From: Cryptobacterium curtum DSM 15641
GTDB taxonomy: Bacteria; Actinomycetota; Coriobacteriia; Coriobacteriales; Eggerthellaceae
DNA length: 64,000 nucleotides
Direction: 5' to 3'
NCBI RefSeq assembly: GCF_000023845.1
Contig: NC_013170.1
Coordinates: 1,528,501-1,592,500 of the forward strand
The notes beneath the pieces are model-generated. The model had not been told where the DNA came from and did no database searches. It saw only the letters and a list, made by a program, of their open reading frames with translations. Below, piece by piece: positions 18,327 through 26,635 of the stretch. Positions within the stretch are counted from its first letter, which is position 1. Every line of letters begins with the position of its first letter. Made by a program: the position numbers and the translations under genes.

Positions 18327-19721
18327 GTGAAAAATATTGTCAGACAAGGATGGCAGAAATTCTGTCAGGCTGGCGTCTGGGCACCAATGGCTTGGGTGTT
18401 CTGCGCGGCTCACCATGGCAACCTCGAAACATATGGAACGCTTGCGGTTCCTATCCTCTATTCTTCGTGCGGCATCACGCTGCTTATCATTACCCTTGTC
18501 TGGGGCATGCGCCCACAGACTCCCAATTTGAAATGGCTTTCGTGGTTGATCGCTCTCGTTTGTGTACTAGCAACGTATCTTCTGTATACGCCCGCGCCTG
18601 CTCCCATTGTTCATATGGGGCAGGCTCTCGGCGGCATCTGTGTGGCGTGGATGTACACCTCATGGGCGCGATTGTATCGGTCGCTCCCTATTGGGGCCTG
18701 TATCAGATGTTTTGCCTGGGCTCTTATTATCAGCTCGCTTGCAAAGATCTTCGTCGATCTGATTCCGCCCGAAGCCGAATGTATCGCGGTTAGTTGTATC
18801 GCGCTTGCTTCACCGCTGCTTGCAAACAGGGCCAGCCACCAAGGATTTCCTGCTGAAGAAGTGGAAGCGGTTTACACTGCTTCAAACGTACATCGCCTAT
18901 GGAAAATCGCTTGCGGCATTGCGCTTTTTGGTACACTCATCGGCATTATCAATGGGATTGATGCTGATCTTTCAGCGCCCCTTACTGCCGAAGCGAATAT
19001 TTTCTTGCATCTCTGTGAAATAGCACTCGGTTGTGTTGTGTTGCTGCGTGCTGTTCCGTGGCATCGAGAATTTGATTTCTTCCAGATATGGCGACTTATT
19101 CTCGTATTCATGGCAACGGGGCTTGTAATCATGCCATTTCTCCAAGGCGATGCCCGCGCCGTTGCGCTTTCTCTTGTCGGTGTCGCTCAGACAATTGTCG
19201 TTATTTTGCTGTGGCTTGCGCTTATGGACATTGCTCACTACAGCAGCTTGCACCCCTATGCCGTCTTTGGCGCAGGCTGGGTTCTCTATGCGCTACCGCT
19301 TGCCGCTGGATACTTCTTCGCCCAGTTTATTCCCATGGACGCTCAAGGTTCTTCGGTCGCGCCGGTTCTTTCCTATGCCCTTATTTTGATGCTTATGTTT
19401 ATCGTCGATTCGTACCCATCTGGCATTCGACGCATCTTTGCCGACCTTGGTCCCACTATTCCTGCCAACGACCGCTTTCCTGATCTTGAACGCAACTGCC
19501 AACAAGTCGGCAAGGCACACGGTCTTACGCCACGCGAAATAGAAGTGATGGAGCTTATCTGCAAGGGCCGTTCAAAAGCCTATATCGCCGAAACGCTCTT
19601 CGTTGCCGAAAACACCGTGCGTAGTCATTCAAAGCACCTTTACGCCAAACTGAATGTGCACAGCAAGCAGGAACTTATTGATCTGGTGCGACCTGAAGTA
19701 CCCCATCGAAACAGTCGATAG
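18327..19721 (+). CDS. Membrane-bound LuxR-family transcriptional regulator
   Basis: 464 residues starting at GTG with GAGGGGGG upstream. The N-terminal ~380 residues form about 12 hydrophobic helices. The C-terminus is a LuxR/GerE DNA-binding domain (HGLTPREIEVMELICKGRSKAYIAETLFVAENTVRSHSKHLYAKLNVHSKQELIDL, given here as family landmarks split by position: recognition helix near residues 430-445). It likely senses a ligand in the membrane and controls the divergent FMN/FAD reductase. It is a distant relative of the regulator at 3575-5095, with the same architecture. Confidence 0.88.
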   Translation: MKNIVRQGWQKFCQAGVWAPMAWVFCAAHHGNLETYGTLAVPILYSSCGITLLIITLVWGMRPQTPNLKWLSWLIALVCVLATYLLYTPAPAPIVHMGQALGGICVAWMYTSWARLYRSLPIGACIRCFAWALIISSLAKIFVDLIPPEAECIAVSCIALASPLLANRASHQGFPAEEVEAVYTASNVHRLWKIACGIALFGTLIGIINGIDADLSAPLTAEANIFLHLCEIALGCVVLLRAVPWHREFDFFQIWRLILVFMATGLVIMPFLQGDARAVALSLVGVAQTIVVILLWLALMDIAHYSSLHPYAVFGAGWVLYALPLAAGYFFAQFIPMDAQGSSVAPVLSYALILMLMFIVDSYPSGIRRIFADLGPTIPANDRFPDLERNCQQVGKAHGLTPREIEVMELICKGRSKAYIAETLFVAENTVRSHSKHLYAKLNVHSKQELIDLVRPEVPHRNSR

Positions 19722-19890
19722 GCAAGGCAACAGCCCTGATACGCTCACCGAAACGCCCGATAAACAAAGTGGCAGCCCCGATATAAAGGCGAGGAAAAGT
19801 AAGGATAACGTCGGCTCGTAAAGTGAGAGTAGCGCAGACTCGTAAAGCAACGTAATACGCCAGAGTAAAACACCCTCACTAGCACCCCAG
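19722..19890. repeat. Degenerate short repeats in a convergent junction
   Basis: Between the convergent LuxR and Crp genes are decayed repeats: CCTGATAC, CCCGATAAA and CCCCGATATAAA near 19735-19785, then two copies of CTCGTAAAG (19816 and 19839) and a related GAGTAAAAC. No convincing terminator or gene is seen. Confidence 0.4.
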
Positions 19891-20640
19891 CTACGAGCGC
19901 GAACGCGTGGAATGAATACCGCTTTCGGGCGACTGAGGGCTCTTCAGCACAAAGAGCATATGCTCCGGCCGAAGCAGTCGATAATTGCGCCCTTGTATTG
20001 CAAGCTCGCCTTCTTCTTCCAGTTCATTCAGCGCCCGCGCCAGCGTATTGCGGTTGACACATAAGTATTGTGCAAACGAAACTTTCGTAAAGGGGATAAC
20101 GGGATTGAGTGTATTTTGATATTCAGCTTCTTGTTTAACCGCTGCCAAGATTTTCTTCTTGAGCGTCGGCTGACTGAGTACTTCAACTTTGCCGCGGAAC
20201 AACGTAATTTTTTCCGCAAATTGAATGGCTAGATTTGCAAGAACACGTTGGGAAGTTGCCTGGTCAATCTTTAGATCAAACAGCTCTCGCACATCGATAA
20301 TAAGCACCCGAGCCGCAGTACTCGCTGTGACACTAATGGGAGTTACCTGGTAAGACAGGCAGTTAAAAGGCTCACCGTACATTTCGCCAATGCCTATTTC
20401 TGCAATAATACGCTCAATGCCGTCGTATCCCGGCGCGGTATAGATAGCCACCCTCCCCTCAAGCACCAGACCCGCTGCAGAAATCGATTCACCCGAGCGC
20501 ATAAGGAATTCACCGCGCGAATACTGCTTGATGTAACAATTCGTCTCACGACATACTTTCCTAATCTCATCATCGGAAAGATACGAGAACAAGGGGGTCT
20601 GTGAAAGCAGCTCGAGATCTCTTTCTTGGACTATTTCCAT
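19891..20640 (-). CDS. Crp/Fnr-family transcriptional regulator
   Basis: 249 residues. The N-terminal cyclic-nucleotide-type beta-barrel (residues ~15-130, including RGEFLMRSGESISAAGLVLEGRVAIY) is followed by a C-terminal HTH_Crp domain (about 165-235, FTKVSFAQYLCVNRNTLARALNELEEEG). There is no Fnr-type N-terminal cysteine cluster. The ATG at 20640 has GAGAGGAGG upstream; the longer frame reads through the hairpin at 20669-20703. It follows the molybdoenzyme operon on the same strand and may regulate that anaerobic respiratory operon. Confidence 0.88.
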   Translation of the reverse strand: MEIVQERDLELLSQTPLFSYLSDDEIRKVCRETNCYIKQYSRGEFLMRSGESISAAGLVLEGRVAIYTAPGYDGIERIIAEIGIGEMYGEPFNCLSYQVTPISVTASTAARVLIIDVRELFDLKIDQATSQRVLANLAIQFAEKITLFRGKVEVLSQPTLKKKILAAVKQEAEYQNTLNPVIPFTKVSFAQYLCVNRNTLARALNELEEEGELAIQGRNYRLLRPEHMLFVLKSPQSPESGIHSTRSRS

Positions 20641-20668
20641 GATGGCCTCCTCTCCTAAAAGTGCCAGC

Positions 20669-20703
20669 GCACCTGCCTTACGCAAAAGACGTAAGGCAGG
20701 TGC
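20669..20703 (-). terminator. Strong hairpin between the molybdoenzyme operon and the Crp gene
   Basis: A perfect 14-bp stem (GCACCTGCCTTACG/CGTAAGGCAGGTGC) with a 7-base loop. It lacks a T-run on the minus strand, so it may be a weak terminator or an mRNA-stabilising or attenuating hairpin in front of the Crp gene. Confidence 0.55.
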
Positions 20704-20762
20704 CATTTGGTCTTAATCCCTTAACATTACGTTGGTCTAAGGGAAAATATGTCCCGCACCTC

Positions 20763-22007
20763 TTACTTTTGGCTCACGAGTGGATATCTCAATGCCATGA
20801 AGGCGAGCACGGTCAACGTGAGTCCTATCGGAAGCAACGCAACAAGATACTCTGCCCCTGTCGGCACATAGGCATACACCGAAGAAAACGCCATGCCCGT
20901 TTGGGCAAACCGACCCGTTGACACTGGATAAAGCCAGTCTACCGTACCAGAAAGTGTCTGCACACTCAGCGATATATGAGAAACCGACAGTTCAGGAAAC
21001 AGCAGCATAAAACGATGAGCAAGTGTGCCTATCAGCATCAGCACCGAAGCTGTTATCAGCATACCCGCTGACGATGAAGTGCTCTTGCGATAGAACATCA
21101 CCAGGGCGACAAAGGGAAATACCAGTTCAATAGCATATAGAATGCCATAGGTACCAAACAATCGTCCCAGTAGTTCCAGCGTGTCAAAGCTACTCGTCCA
21201 GGCGAGCAAAATAAGTTCCATCGCGACAAAGAAGAAGTGTACGACAGCACCCGTCGCTGCAATTCTTGCAATTAGACGGTACGCCCCCAGGTTCTCCTTG
21301 AAGCTATCCTTCCCGGCAAGACCCATAGCCAAAAGCAGAACTAAGGATCCGCCCGAAGCAACAGCCATGGCAATAAAGTCCGGCGGCAGCATAGCGGTAT
21401 GCCAGTACTCATGCCCATTCTGCGTAGCAAAAATAAGCGCCGTTACCGTGTGAATAAGCACTGCAAACGGCAAACCGATTAAGGCAACTCGCCGCGATCC
21501 CTTCTGAGAAATCCGTAGCACCTTTTCTTCACTTGCCTTGCGCACCCATCCGTTAAAGAACCACAGACCGCGTTCTTTGCAATCGGGAAGTAGCTGAAAA
21601 TACACCGATAGGAAGGTCAGCACGATATAGCACGAAATCACAATAACGTCCCACACCAACGGCGAGGAAAAGTTAGGGTGAATGAATATATTGAGAATGT
21701 TCTGTACGCTTCCCAAATCAACAATAACCATCGTGCCGGCCCCCAGTGCGCACGCAAAAGCGGAGAGCGATGCGATCTTGCCAAAGGGCTTGAGCAACTT
21801 GATATTAAATAGATAAATGCATGATGAAATAATCATGCCACCTGCAGCAACCCCCACTAGGAACACGAAGCAACCGATATATAAACCCCAGTTAAATAGG
21901 TTTGACATGTTAGTTATGACCAAGCCGTTTAAAAGCTGGAATATCCAGGCGGCCAGACCGAGCGCCATGACAGCAGTCGATGCGGCAAAAAGCATCTTCC
22001 GGGACAT
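20763..22007 (-). CDS. NrfD/PsrC-type membrane anchor subunit of a molybdoenzyme
   Basis: 414 residues with about ten hydrophobic helices, matching the NrfD family that anchors molybdenum reductases and exchanges electrons with the quinone pool. It is the third gene of the operon. Its ATG overlaps the stop of the ferredoxin-subunit gene by one base (TAATG), implying coupled translation. With the two upstream genes it would form a menaquinol-linked reductase whose catalytic subunit faces outward. Confidence 0.85.
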   Translation of the reverse strand: MSRKMLFAASTAVMALGLAAWIFQLLNGLVITNMSNLFNWGLYIGCFVFLVGVAAGGMIISSCIYLFNIKLLKPFGKIASLSAFACALGAGTMVIVDLGSVQNILNIFIHPNFSSPLVWDVIVISCYIVLTFLSVYFQLLPDCKERGLWFFNGWVRKASEEKVLRISQKGSRRVALIGLPFAVLIHTVTALIFATQNGHEYWHTAMLPPDFIAMAVASGGSLVLLLAMGLAGKDSFKENLGAYRLIARIAATGAVVHFFFVAMELILLAWTSSFDTLELLGRLFGTYGILYAIELVFPFVALVMFYRKSTSSSAGMLITASVLMLIGTLAHRFMLLFPELSVSHISLSVQTLSGTVDWLYPVSTGRFAQTGMAFSSVYAYVPTGAEYLVALLPIGLTLTVLAFMALRYPLVSQK

Positions 22008-22726
22008 TACAGCTCCTTTCTCTCGTAGGGGTCAAACAACGCCGGCTTGTCCTTTGACGAGCCCTGTACATAGAGCACTTTCGGGTTATTGCCCAGATGA
22101 GCTTCCAGCTGATCTGCATCACGTTCGACCAGATAGGTACTAATAGGCGACTCAGGATTGTCTAAATCACCAAAGATACGCGCGTTAGCAGGGCAGCCTG
22201 TCACACACATGGGATCAAGCCCCTGCGCGCGATACTGCGCGCAGAAGGTACATTTTTCTGCCGTACCGCGCGGACGATCGCGTGTATATACCAACCGCCC
22301 CTCTTCTCGATAGTCATATGGATAACCGTAAACATACCCGTCGGCTCCAAGCGTCTTGCTTGGGAGTGAATCCCCCCAGTTGAACTGACGCACTCCATAC
22401 GGGCAGGCGCTCATGCAGTAGCGACAACCAACGCAGCGTTCGTAATCGACAAGCACGACCCCGTCTTCATCGACATATGACGCCCCAGTTGGGCATACTT
22501 TCACGCAAGATGGGTTCTCGCACATCTGGCAAGAGACCGGCAGAAACGTCATCGTAAAAGAGTTGTCGCCCATAGAAGCGATTGCAACCTGATGAGTGTC
22601 CGACCCTTTAGTAAATACGCGATTCCACCAAATGCCTTCCGGCTGCGAATGATGGTTTTTGCAGATCGTCGTGCATGTGCGACACCCGATGCATCGATTG
22701 AGATCGATTACCATTCCGAGTCTCAT
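22007..22726 (-). CDS. Four-cluster ferredoxin subunit of a molybdoenzyme (DmsB/PsrB type)
   Basis: 239 residues with four groups of cysteines for [4Fe-4S] clusters: CIGCRTCTTICKNHH near residue 12, CQMCENPSCVKVCP near 66, CVGCRYCMSACPYG near 97, and CTFCAQYRAQGLDPMCVTGCP near 150. This is the electron-transfer subunit between the NrfD anchor and the molybdenum subunit. Its start overlaps the stop of the catalytic gene by one base (TAATG). It lacks its own Tat signal and probably travels with the catalytic subunit. Confidence 0.92.
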   Translation of the reverse strand: MRLGMVIDLNRCIGCRTCTTICKNHHSQPEGIWWNRVFTKGSDTHQVAIASMGDNSFTMTFLPVSCQMCENPSCVKVCPTGASYVDEDGVVLVDYERCVGCRYCMSACPYGVRQFNWGDSLPSKTLGADGYVYGYPYDYREEGRLVYTRDRPRGTAEKCTFCAQYRAQGLDPMCVTGCPANARIFGDLDNPESPISTYLVERDADQLEAHLGNNPKVLYVQGSSKDKPALFDPYERKEL

Positions 22727-25326
22727 TACTCCACCGCCTTTTTAATATCGCAGAGGCATTCGTTCCATGCCATGTTTGGCGACCACGTAGCGCCAATGAA
22801 ATACCGTTCGTGAATAGGGTTGATGAACGGGTAGATCAGCGTGTTGTATGAGCTGTCCTTTGTATATCGAGCCCACCATCCCATTTCGAACACGCACATC
22901 TTTGGCCAAAGCCCCGGCTCGTAAACAAGCTTGCCTGATACGTGCCCGCGATCGTTGTACACCTCAACCGTATCGCCTTCTGCAAGCCCCTTTTCGGCTG
23001 CATCGTCAGGGTTCATCCACACATGAGGCAAACCGTCTTGCAGCTCAAGCATGACTGGATTACTTGAATAGTTCGAGTGAATACGGTAGAGGCTATTGCG
23101 CGTTAGATAGATAAAAGGGAAGCGCTCACGCGAGGTCGGATCCAGTGCGTACTCGGTATCCTCAAACAGTGGTTTCCATACGGGAAGCTGCTCACCTTGA
23201 GCAATAAAGAGGTCGTCATCTTTGTAAAACTCGATACGGCCACTTTTAACAAAGTGATCTGTCGCACCAACTTTGTTCGGCAGCGACACTGGCGGGAACG
23301 GCTTGTGTTCAGCAATTTGCTCGTAGAACGGAATACGCATGTCACCTGGATTAGAATGACGCAACTTAACGGGCCCTTTACGCAATGCTTCAACCGTAAT
23401 GCCTGCAGTCGCCTCGCCGCCTGTTTCAAGCACTTTCGCGAGAATCTCTTCGATGCGTGCCTCGGATTCCTCAACGGGGAATGCCGGAAAATCAACTTCC
23501 CATTCTGGATTGATCCGTCGTGCAAGCTCGGAGAATATCCAAATCTCAGGACGCGCCTCGCCCGGCGCTTGAGCAGCAGGTTGCTGTAGCTGCATATAAG
23601 GGTGAATAGGCGTCGTTGTAACGTCAGTTTTTTCGTACCACGCGCACCCGGGCAGAACCACATCAGCATATTCAACGGTTGTGGTGTGCAGAAAATCGCA
23701 CGACATCATGAACTCGATCTCGCCGCTCATGACTCGTTTGCGCAAGATGTCACAAAGCGCATGCTGATCAAAGGGGTTGGCCCAACCAGTCAAAAGAGCA
23801 TGGAACCCATTGGCCGGATATGGTGCTGACATTGTTTCAGTGGGACCCAAAAGGAAGTAATGATAGGGTGTGGCGCGAGCATTGTTAACCGATGGCACCC
23901 ACCAAGCAGCTGGCTTGAAGCGCGTCTTGTACTGGCCGATATAGTCGGAAATTCCGCCGCCGACTGTCCCGATATTGCCAGTTAGCGCCGCAAGCAACGA
24001 AAGTGCCCGGCCTTTAAGATCACCATGGTTCCATTGGTGCGCCGACCCGCCCAAAATAATGTGAAGCGGCTTAATGGTGCCTGCCATACGAGCGAGACGC
24101 ACAATAGTTTCAGCAGAAACCTGGCTAATCTCGGAAGCACGCTCGGGCGTGTAGGATTCCAGCATATCTTTAAGCATCTGAAATCCTGGCTTTGCAACAA
24201 CCGTGGAACCGTCTTTCATGCTTACTTCGATGGTTCCTTCAAGCAGAACATCATCTGGCAAATTGAGCTCTGTCGGGTTAACAACAAGAGCAACACCGTC
24301 ACGCCATGCCACATACGCTTCACGCGCCTCGGGTGTGTCAGCTGGCTTTTCTAGCCCTGCCACCTCAGAAGCAAGCAGCCTTTTGCCTGTTTCAACATCG
24401 ATAAGGATGGGAAGATCGGTGTAGGAGCAGGCGAAAGCGCGATCCCAAAGATCCTCGTCGATAATAACCTTTGCCATAGCAAGAGCGATAGCGGTATCAC
24501 TGCCTGGAGCAAGGCGCACCCATTCATCGGCCTTTGATGCCGTTACCGTAAAGTTCGGATCGAAACAGATTACCTTGCCACCCGCTTCCTGACTGCGTGC
24601 AAGCAGATGCGAATCGGGCAAGCGCGTAACCATAATGTTCGACCCAAAATTCAACGTTAGACGCGAATGTGGCCAATGATAAGTTTCCAATTCTTCGCAC
24701 TGACATCCAAATGTCTCAGGGAAAAACATCGGCAAGTCGCCATTCATTTCAAAACCCGGCAGGTTTGTCCATCCTGCACGGTTAACAAGGCGCATGAACG
24801 TCCCTTTGTTGATGTAGTTGAGCGGCGGCACCTGATAATCGATGGCGATAGACTCGGCCCCATATTTCTCAGTTAGTTCGTTAATACGCCGCGCGGCAAA
24901 ATCAAGCGCTTCGTCCCAGCTGCATTCACGCAACTGTCCGCCATCACGGTAAGGAACTTCACGAATCATCGGATGTAACAGGCGATCGTCGCCGTACATA
25001 GTGGCATTGAATGTGCTGCCCTTCAGGCAGCCGCGTGGATTGTATTCTTCGTCTTCGTAATCAGACGCTTGTATCAAGGTTCTCACCTGGCCATCTTTGA
25101 CCGCGGCGACCCATCCACAGGCACCCGTACAGTTTGGAGAGCACGTTGAGCGTGTATGCTGCAGGCCCTCTTCCCTCATCTCTTCAGCCTGACGATCCTC
25201 CGTGCTCGTACAGGCCGATGCAAGTCCCCCAACAGAAGCTGCTGCAGCGGCTGTGGCAACATTTTTCACGAATCTTCGTCGTGTCTGCAGCAAACCATTG
25301 GGTTTTGCTAGAGCTTTCTCTTCCAT
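22726..25326 (-). CDS. Tat-exported molybdopterin oxidoreductase, catalytic subunit
   Basis: About 866 residues. A twin-arginine signal TRRRFVKNVATAAAAA lies near residues 15-30. The [4Fe-4S] motif CSPNCTGACGW ... RGCLKG lies near 62-105, and the C-terminal molydopterin dinucleotide-binding domain has YLTRNSLYRIHSNYS (about 750). The family is the DMSO reductase/CISM superfamily; the closest sub-type (DMSO, tetrathionate, polysulfide or other) cannot be decided by eye. The ATG at 25326 is preceded by GGAGGACGAG. With the following two genes it forms a complete exported reductase operon for anaerobic respiration. Confidence 0.9.
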   Translation of the reverse strand: MEEKALAKPNGLLQTRRRFVKNVATAAAAASVGGLASACTSTEDRQAEEMREEGLQHTRSTCSPNCTGACGWVAAVKDGQVRTLIQASDYEDEEYNPRGCLKGSTFNATMYGDDRLLHPMIREVPYRDGGQLRECSWDEALDFAARRINELTEKYGAESIAIDYQVPPLNYINKGTFMRLVNRAGWTNLPGFEMNGDLPMFFPETFGCQCEELETYHWPHSRLTLNFGSNIMVTRLPDSHLLARSQEAGGKVICFDPNFTVTASKADEWVRLAPGSDTAIALAMAKVIIDEDLWDRAFACSYTDLPILIDVETGKRLLASEVAGLEKPADTPEAREAYVAWRDGVALVVNPTELNLPDDVLLEGTIEVSMKDGSTVVAKPGFQMLKDMLESYTPERASEISQVSAETIVRLARMAGTIKPLHIILGGSAHQWNHGDLKGRALSLLAALTGNIGTVGGGISDYIGQYKTRFKPAAWWVPSVNNARATPYHYFLLGPTETMSAPYPANGFHALLTGWANPFDQHALCDILRKRVMSGEIEFMMSCDFLHTTTVEYADVVLPGCAWYEKTDVTTTPIHPYMQLQQPAAQAPGEARPEIWIFSELARRINPEWEVDFPAFPVEESEARIEEILAKVLETGGEATAGITVEALRKGPVKLRHSNPGDMRIPFYEQIAEHKPFPPVSLPNKVGATDHFVKSGRIEFYKDDDLFIAQGEQLPVWKPLFEDTEYALDPTSRERFPFIYLTRNSLYRIHSNYSSNPVMLELQDGLPHVWMNPDDAAEKGLAEGDTVEVYNDRGHVSGKLVYEPGLWPKMCVFEMGWWARYTKDSSYNTLIYPFINPIHERYFIGATWSPNMAWNECLCDIKKAVE

Positions 25327-25505
25327 AAGCTCGTCCTCCATAGGCAATATGGCATCCTTATGGATGCGTTTGTCGAAATGCAGCGCCCTCGTCAGTGCGC
25401 CTGGAGCCTCCTGGCTAAAAAGAGTAGCGGTTATGCAATTTATTCAGTGCCTTCTATGTAGCAGAATTAAAATTTGCGATTAGGGTATATATGTAAGATT
25501 GGAAA

Positions 25506-25537
25506 CTAATTATTCGTCGAGCTAATTATTCGCCGAC
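25506..25537. repeat. Tandem 16-bp repeat in the molybdoenzyme/methyltransferase promoter region
   Basis: Two adjacent copies, CTAATTATTCGTCGAG (25506-25521) and CTAATTATTCGCCGAC (25522-25537), differ at two positions. They lie between the divergent molybdoenzyme operon and methyltransferase gene, and could be a regulator-binding tandem site. Confidence 0.6.
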
Positions 25538-25572
25538 GATGGCTTGTATTGCCTTACTGAAAGAAACCGTAC

Positions 25573-26175
25573 ATGGACGATTTATATCTCCGCAATGCTG
25601 CAAAGCCGACGGGGGAAATGGGCACCGAGGTGCTCACCCGTATGAACGAACATCATAAAGAGCTCGCTGACTGGGCGTTCTCGCATGTCTCTATCGCGCA
25701 CGATGCCACTGCGCTCGATATAGGTTGTGGCGGAGGCGCCAATCTTGAACGTTTGCTCAACCTCTGTCCGCAAGGCACCATACTCGGTATCGATTACTCG
25801 CCTACTAGCGTACAGATGAGTATCGAACACAACCAAGCTGCTGTAGATGCTGGTCGGCTTTCTGTACAGGAGGCGAGTGTCGACAATTTACCCTTCGCCG
25901 ATAGCTCAATCGACTTTGTTAATGCCTGCGAAACAGTGTATTTCTGGCCTCATGTCGTTCATGGACTTGCAGAAATCCATCGCATATTAAAGCCGAACGG
26001 TACTCTGCTTATTATCTGCGAGATGGCCGATCCGCATGACCCACGCTTTGCTGGCGTGAACTACCTGACGGTATACGAACCCGAAGAGCTGCACAGTCTT
26101 GTACGGCAAGCTGGTTTTACCGGCGCTGAACTCTTTAAGCAGGATGAACAGTTCTGCATTGTCGCTTCTCGATAA
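25573..26175 (+). CDS. Class I SAM-dependent methyltransferase
   Basis: 200 residues. The SAM-binding motif I ALDIGCGGGANLERLL is at about residues 49-64, the acidic motif II region LGIDYS follows, and motif III-like INFVNACETVYFWPH and LKPNGTLLIICEM complete a methyltransferase type 11 fold. The substrate is unknown. The start is weakly supported: no strong ribosome-binding site precedes the ATG. It is divergent from the molybdoenzyme operon. Confidence 0.8.
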   Translation: MDDLYLRNAAKPTGEMGTEVLTRMNEHHKELADWAFSHVSIAHDATALDIGCGGGANLERLLNLCPQGTILGIDYSPTSVQMSIEHNQAAVDAGRLSVQEASVDNLPFADSSIDFVNACETVYFWPHVVHGLAEIHRILKPNGTLLIICEMADPHDPRFAGVNYLTVYEPEELHSLVRQAGFTGAELFKQDEQFCIVASR

Positions 26176-26251
26176 AATTTGTTAGCCAACTGCGTCGTCT
26201 TCTTTCCGCTTACACCAGCTACAATAACGTACAGAGCAAAAGGAGCGTGCG

Positions 26252-26521
26252 ATGTCCCAGCAAAATAATGACAGCCAGAAAAATCCCTACGCGCTTAAGC
26301 GAACCATCAGCGGCCTTGTCTGCCTTGCGTCCCTTGTTGTCTATCTGATTGTGCCCGGTGAAGCATTCAGCTGGCAGAAAATTGTCACGTTGCTGGTATT
26401 TTTCGCACTCATTATGGTGGTGACGTTCTTTCAGCAAGAATATCGCTCGTGGCAAGTTCAACACCGCAATCCCGACTCATATGACGAAGCGGGTCGTTAC
26501 CATAAAGACCGTGATATATAG
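26252..26521 (+). CDS. Small two-helix membrane protein of unknown function
   Basis: 89 residues with two hydrophobic segments (about 22-37 and 47-62) and charged, polar ends. AAAAGGAG precedes the ATG, so it is very likely translated. It lies between a methyltransferase and purL; the role is unknown. Confidence 0.7.
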   Translation: MSQQNNDSQKNPYALKRTISGLVCLASLVVYLIVPGEAFSWQKIVTLLVFFALIMVVTFFQQEYRSWQVQHRNPDSYDEAGRYHKDRDI

Positions 26522-26635
26522 GCATGGAAATCAAACAAGACCAGGATAATTATCAGTAGAAGAGCAAGTACGCCCCTATAATGAAAATGTTTTATCCTTC
26601 GCGTATCGGTTCCAAACCCTGAAAGGCAGAAATCC

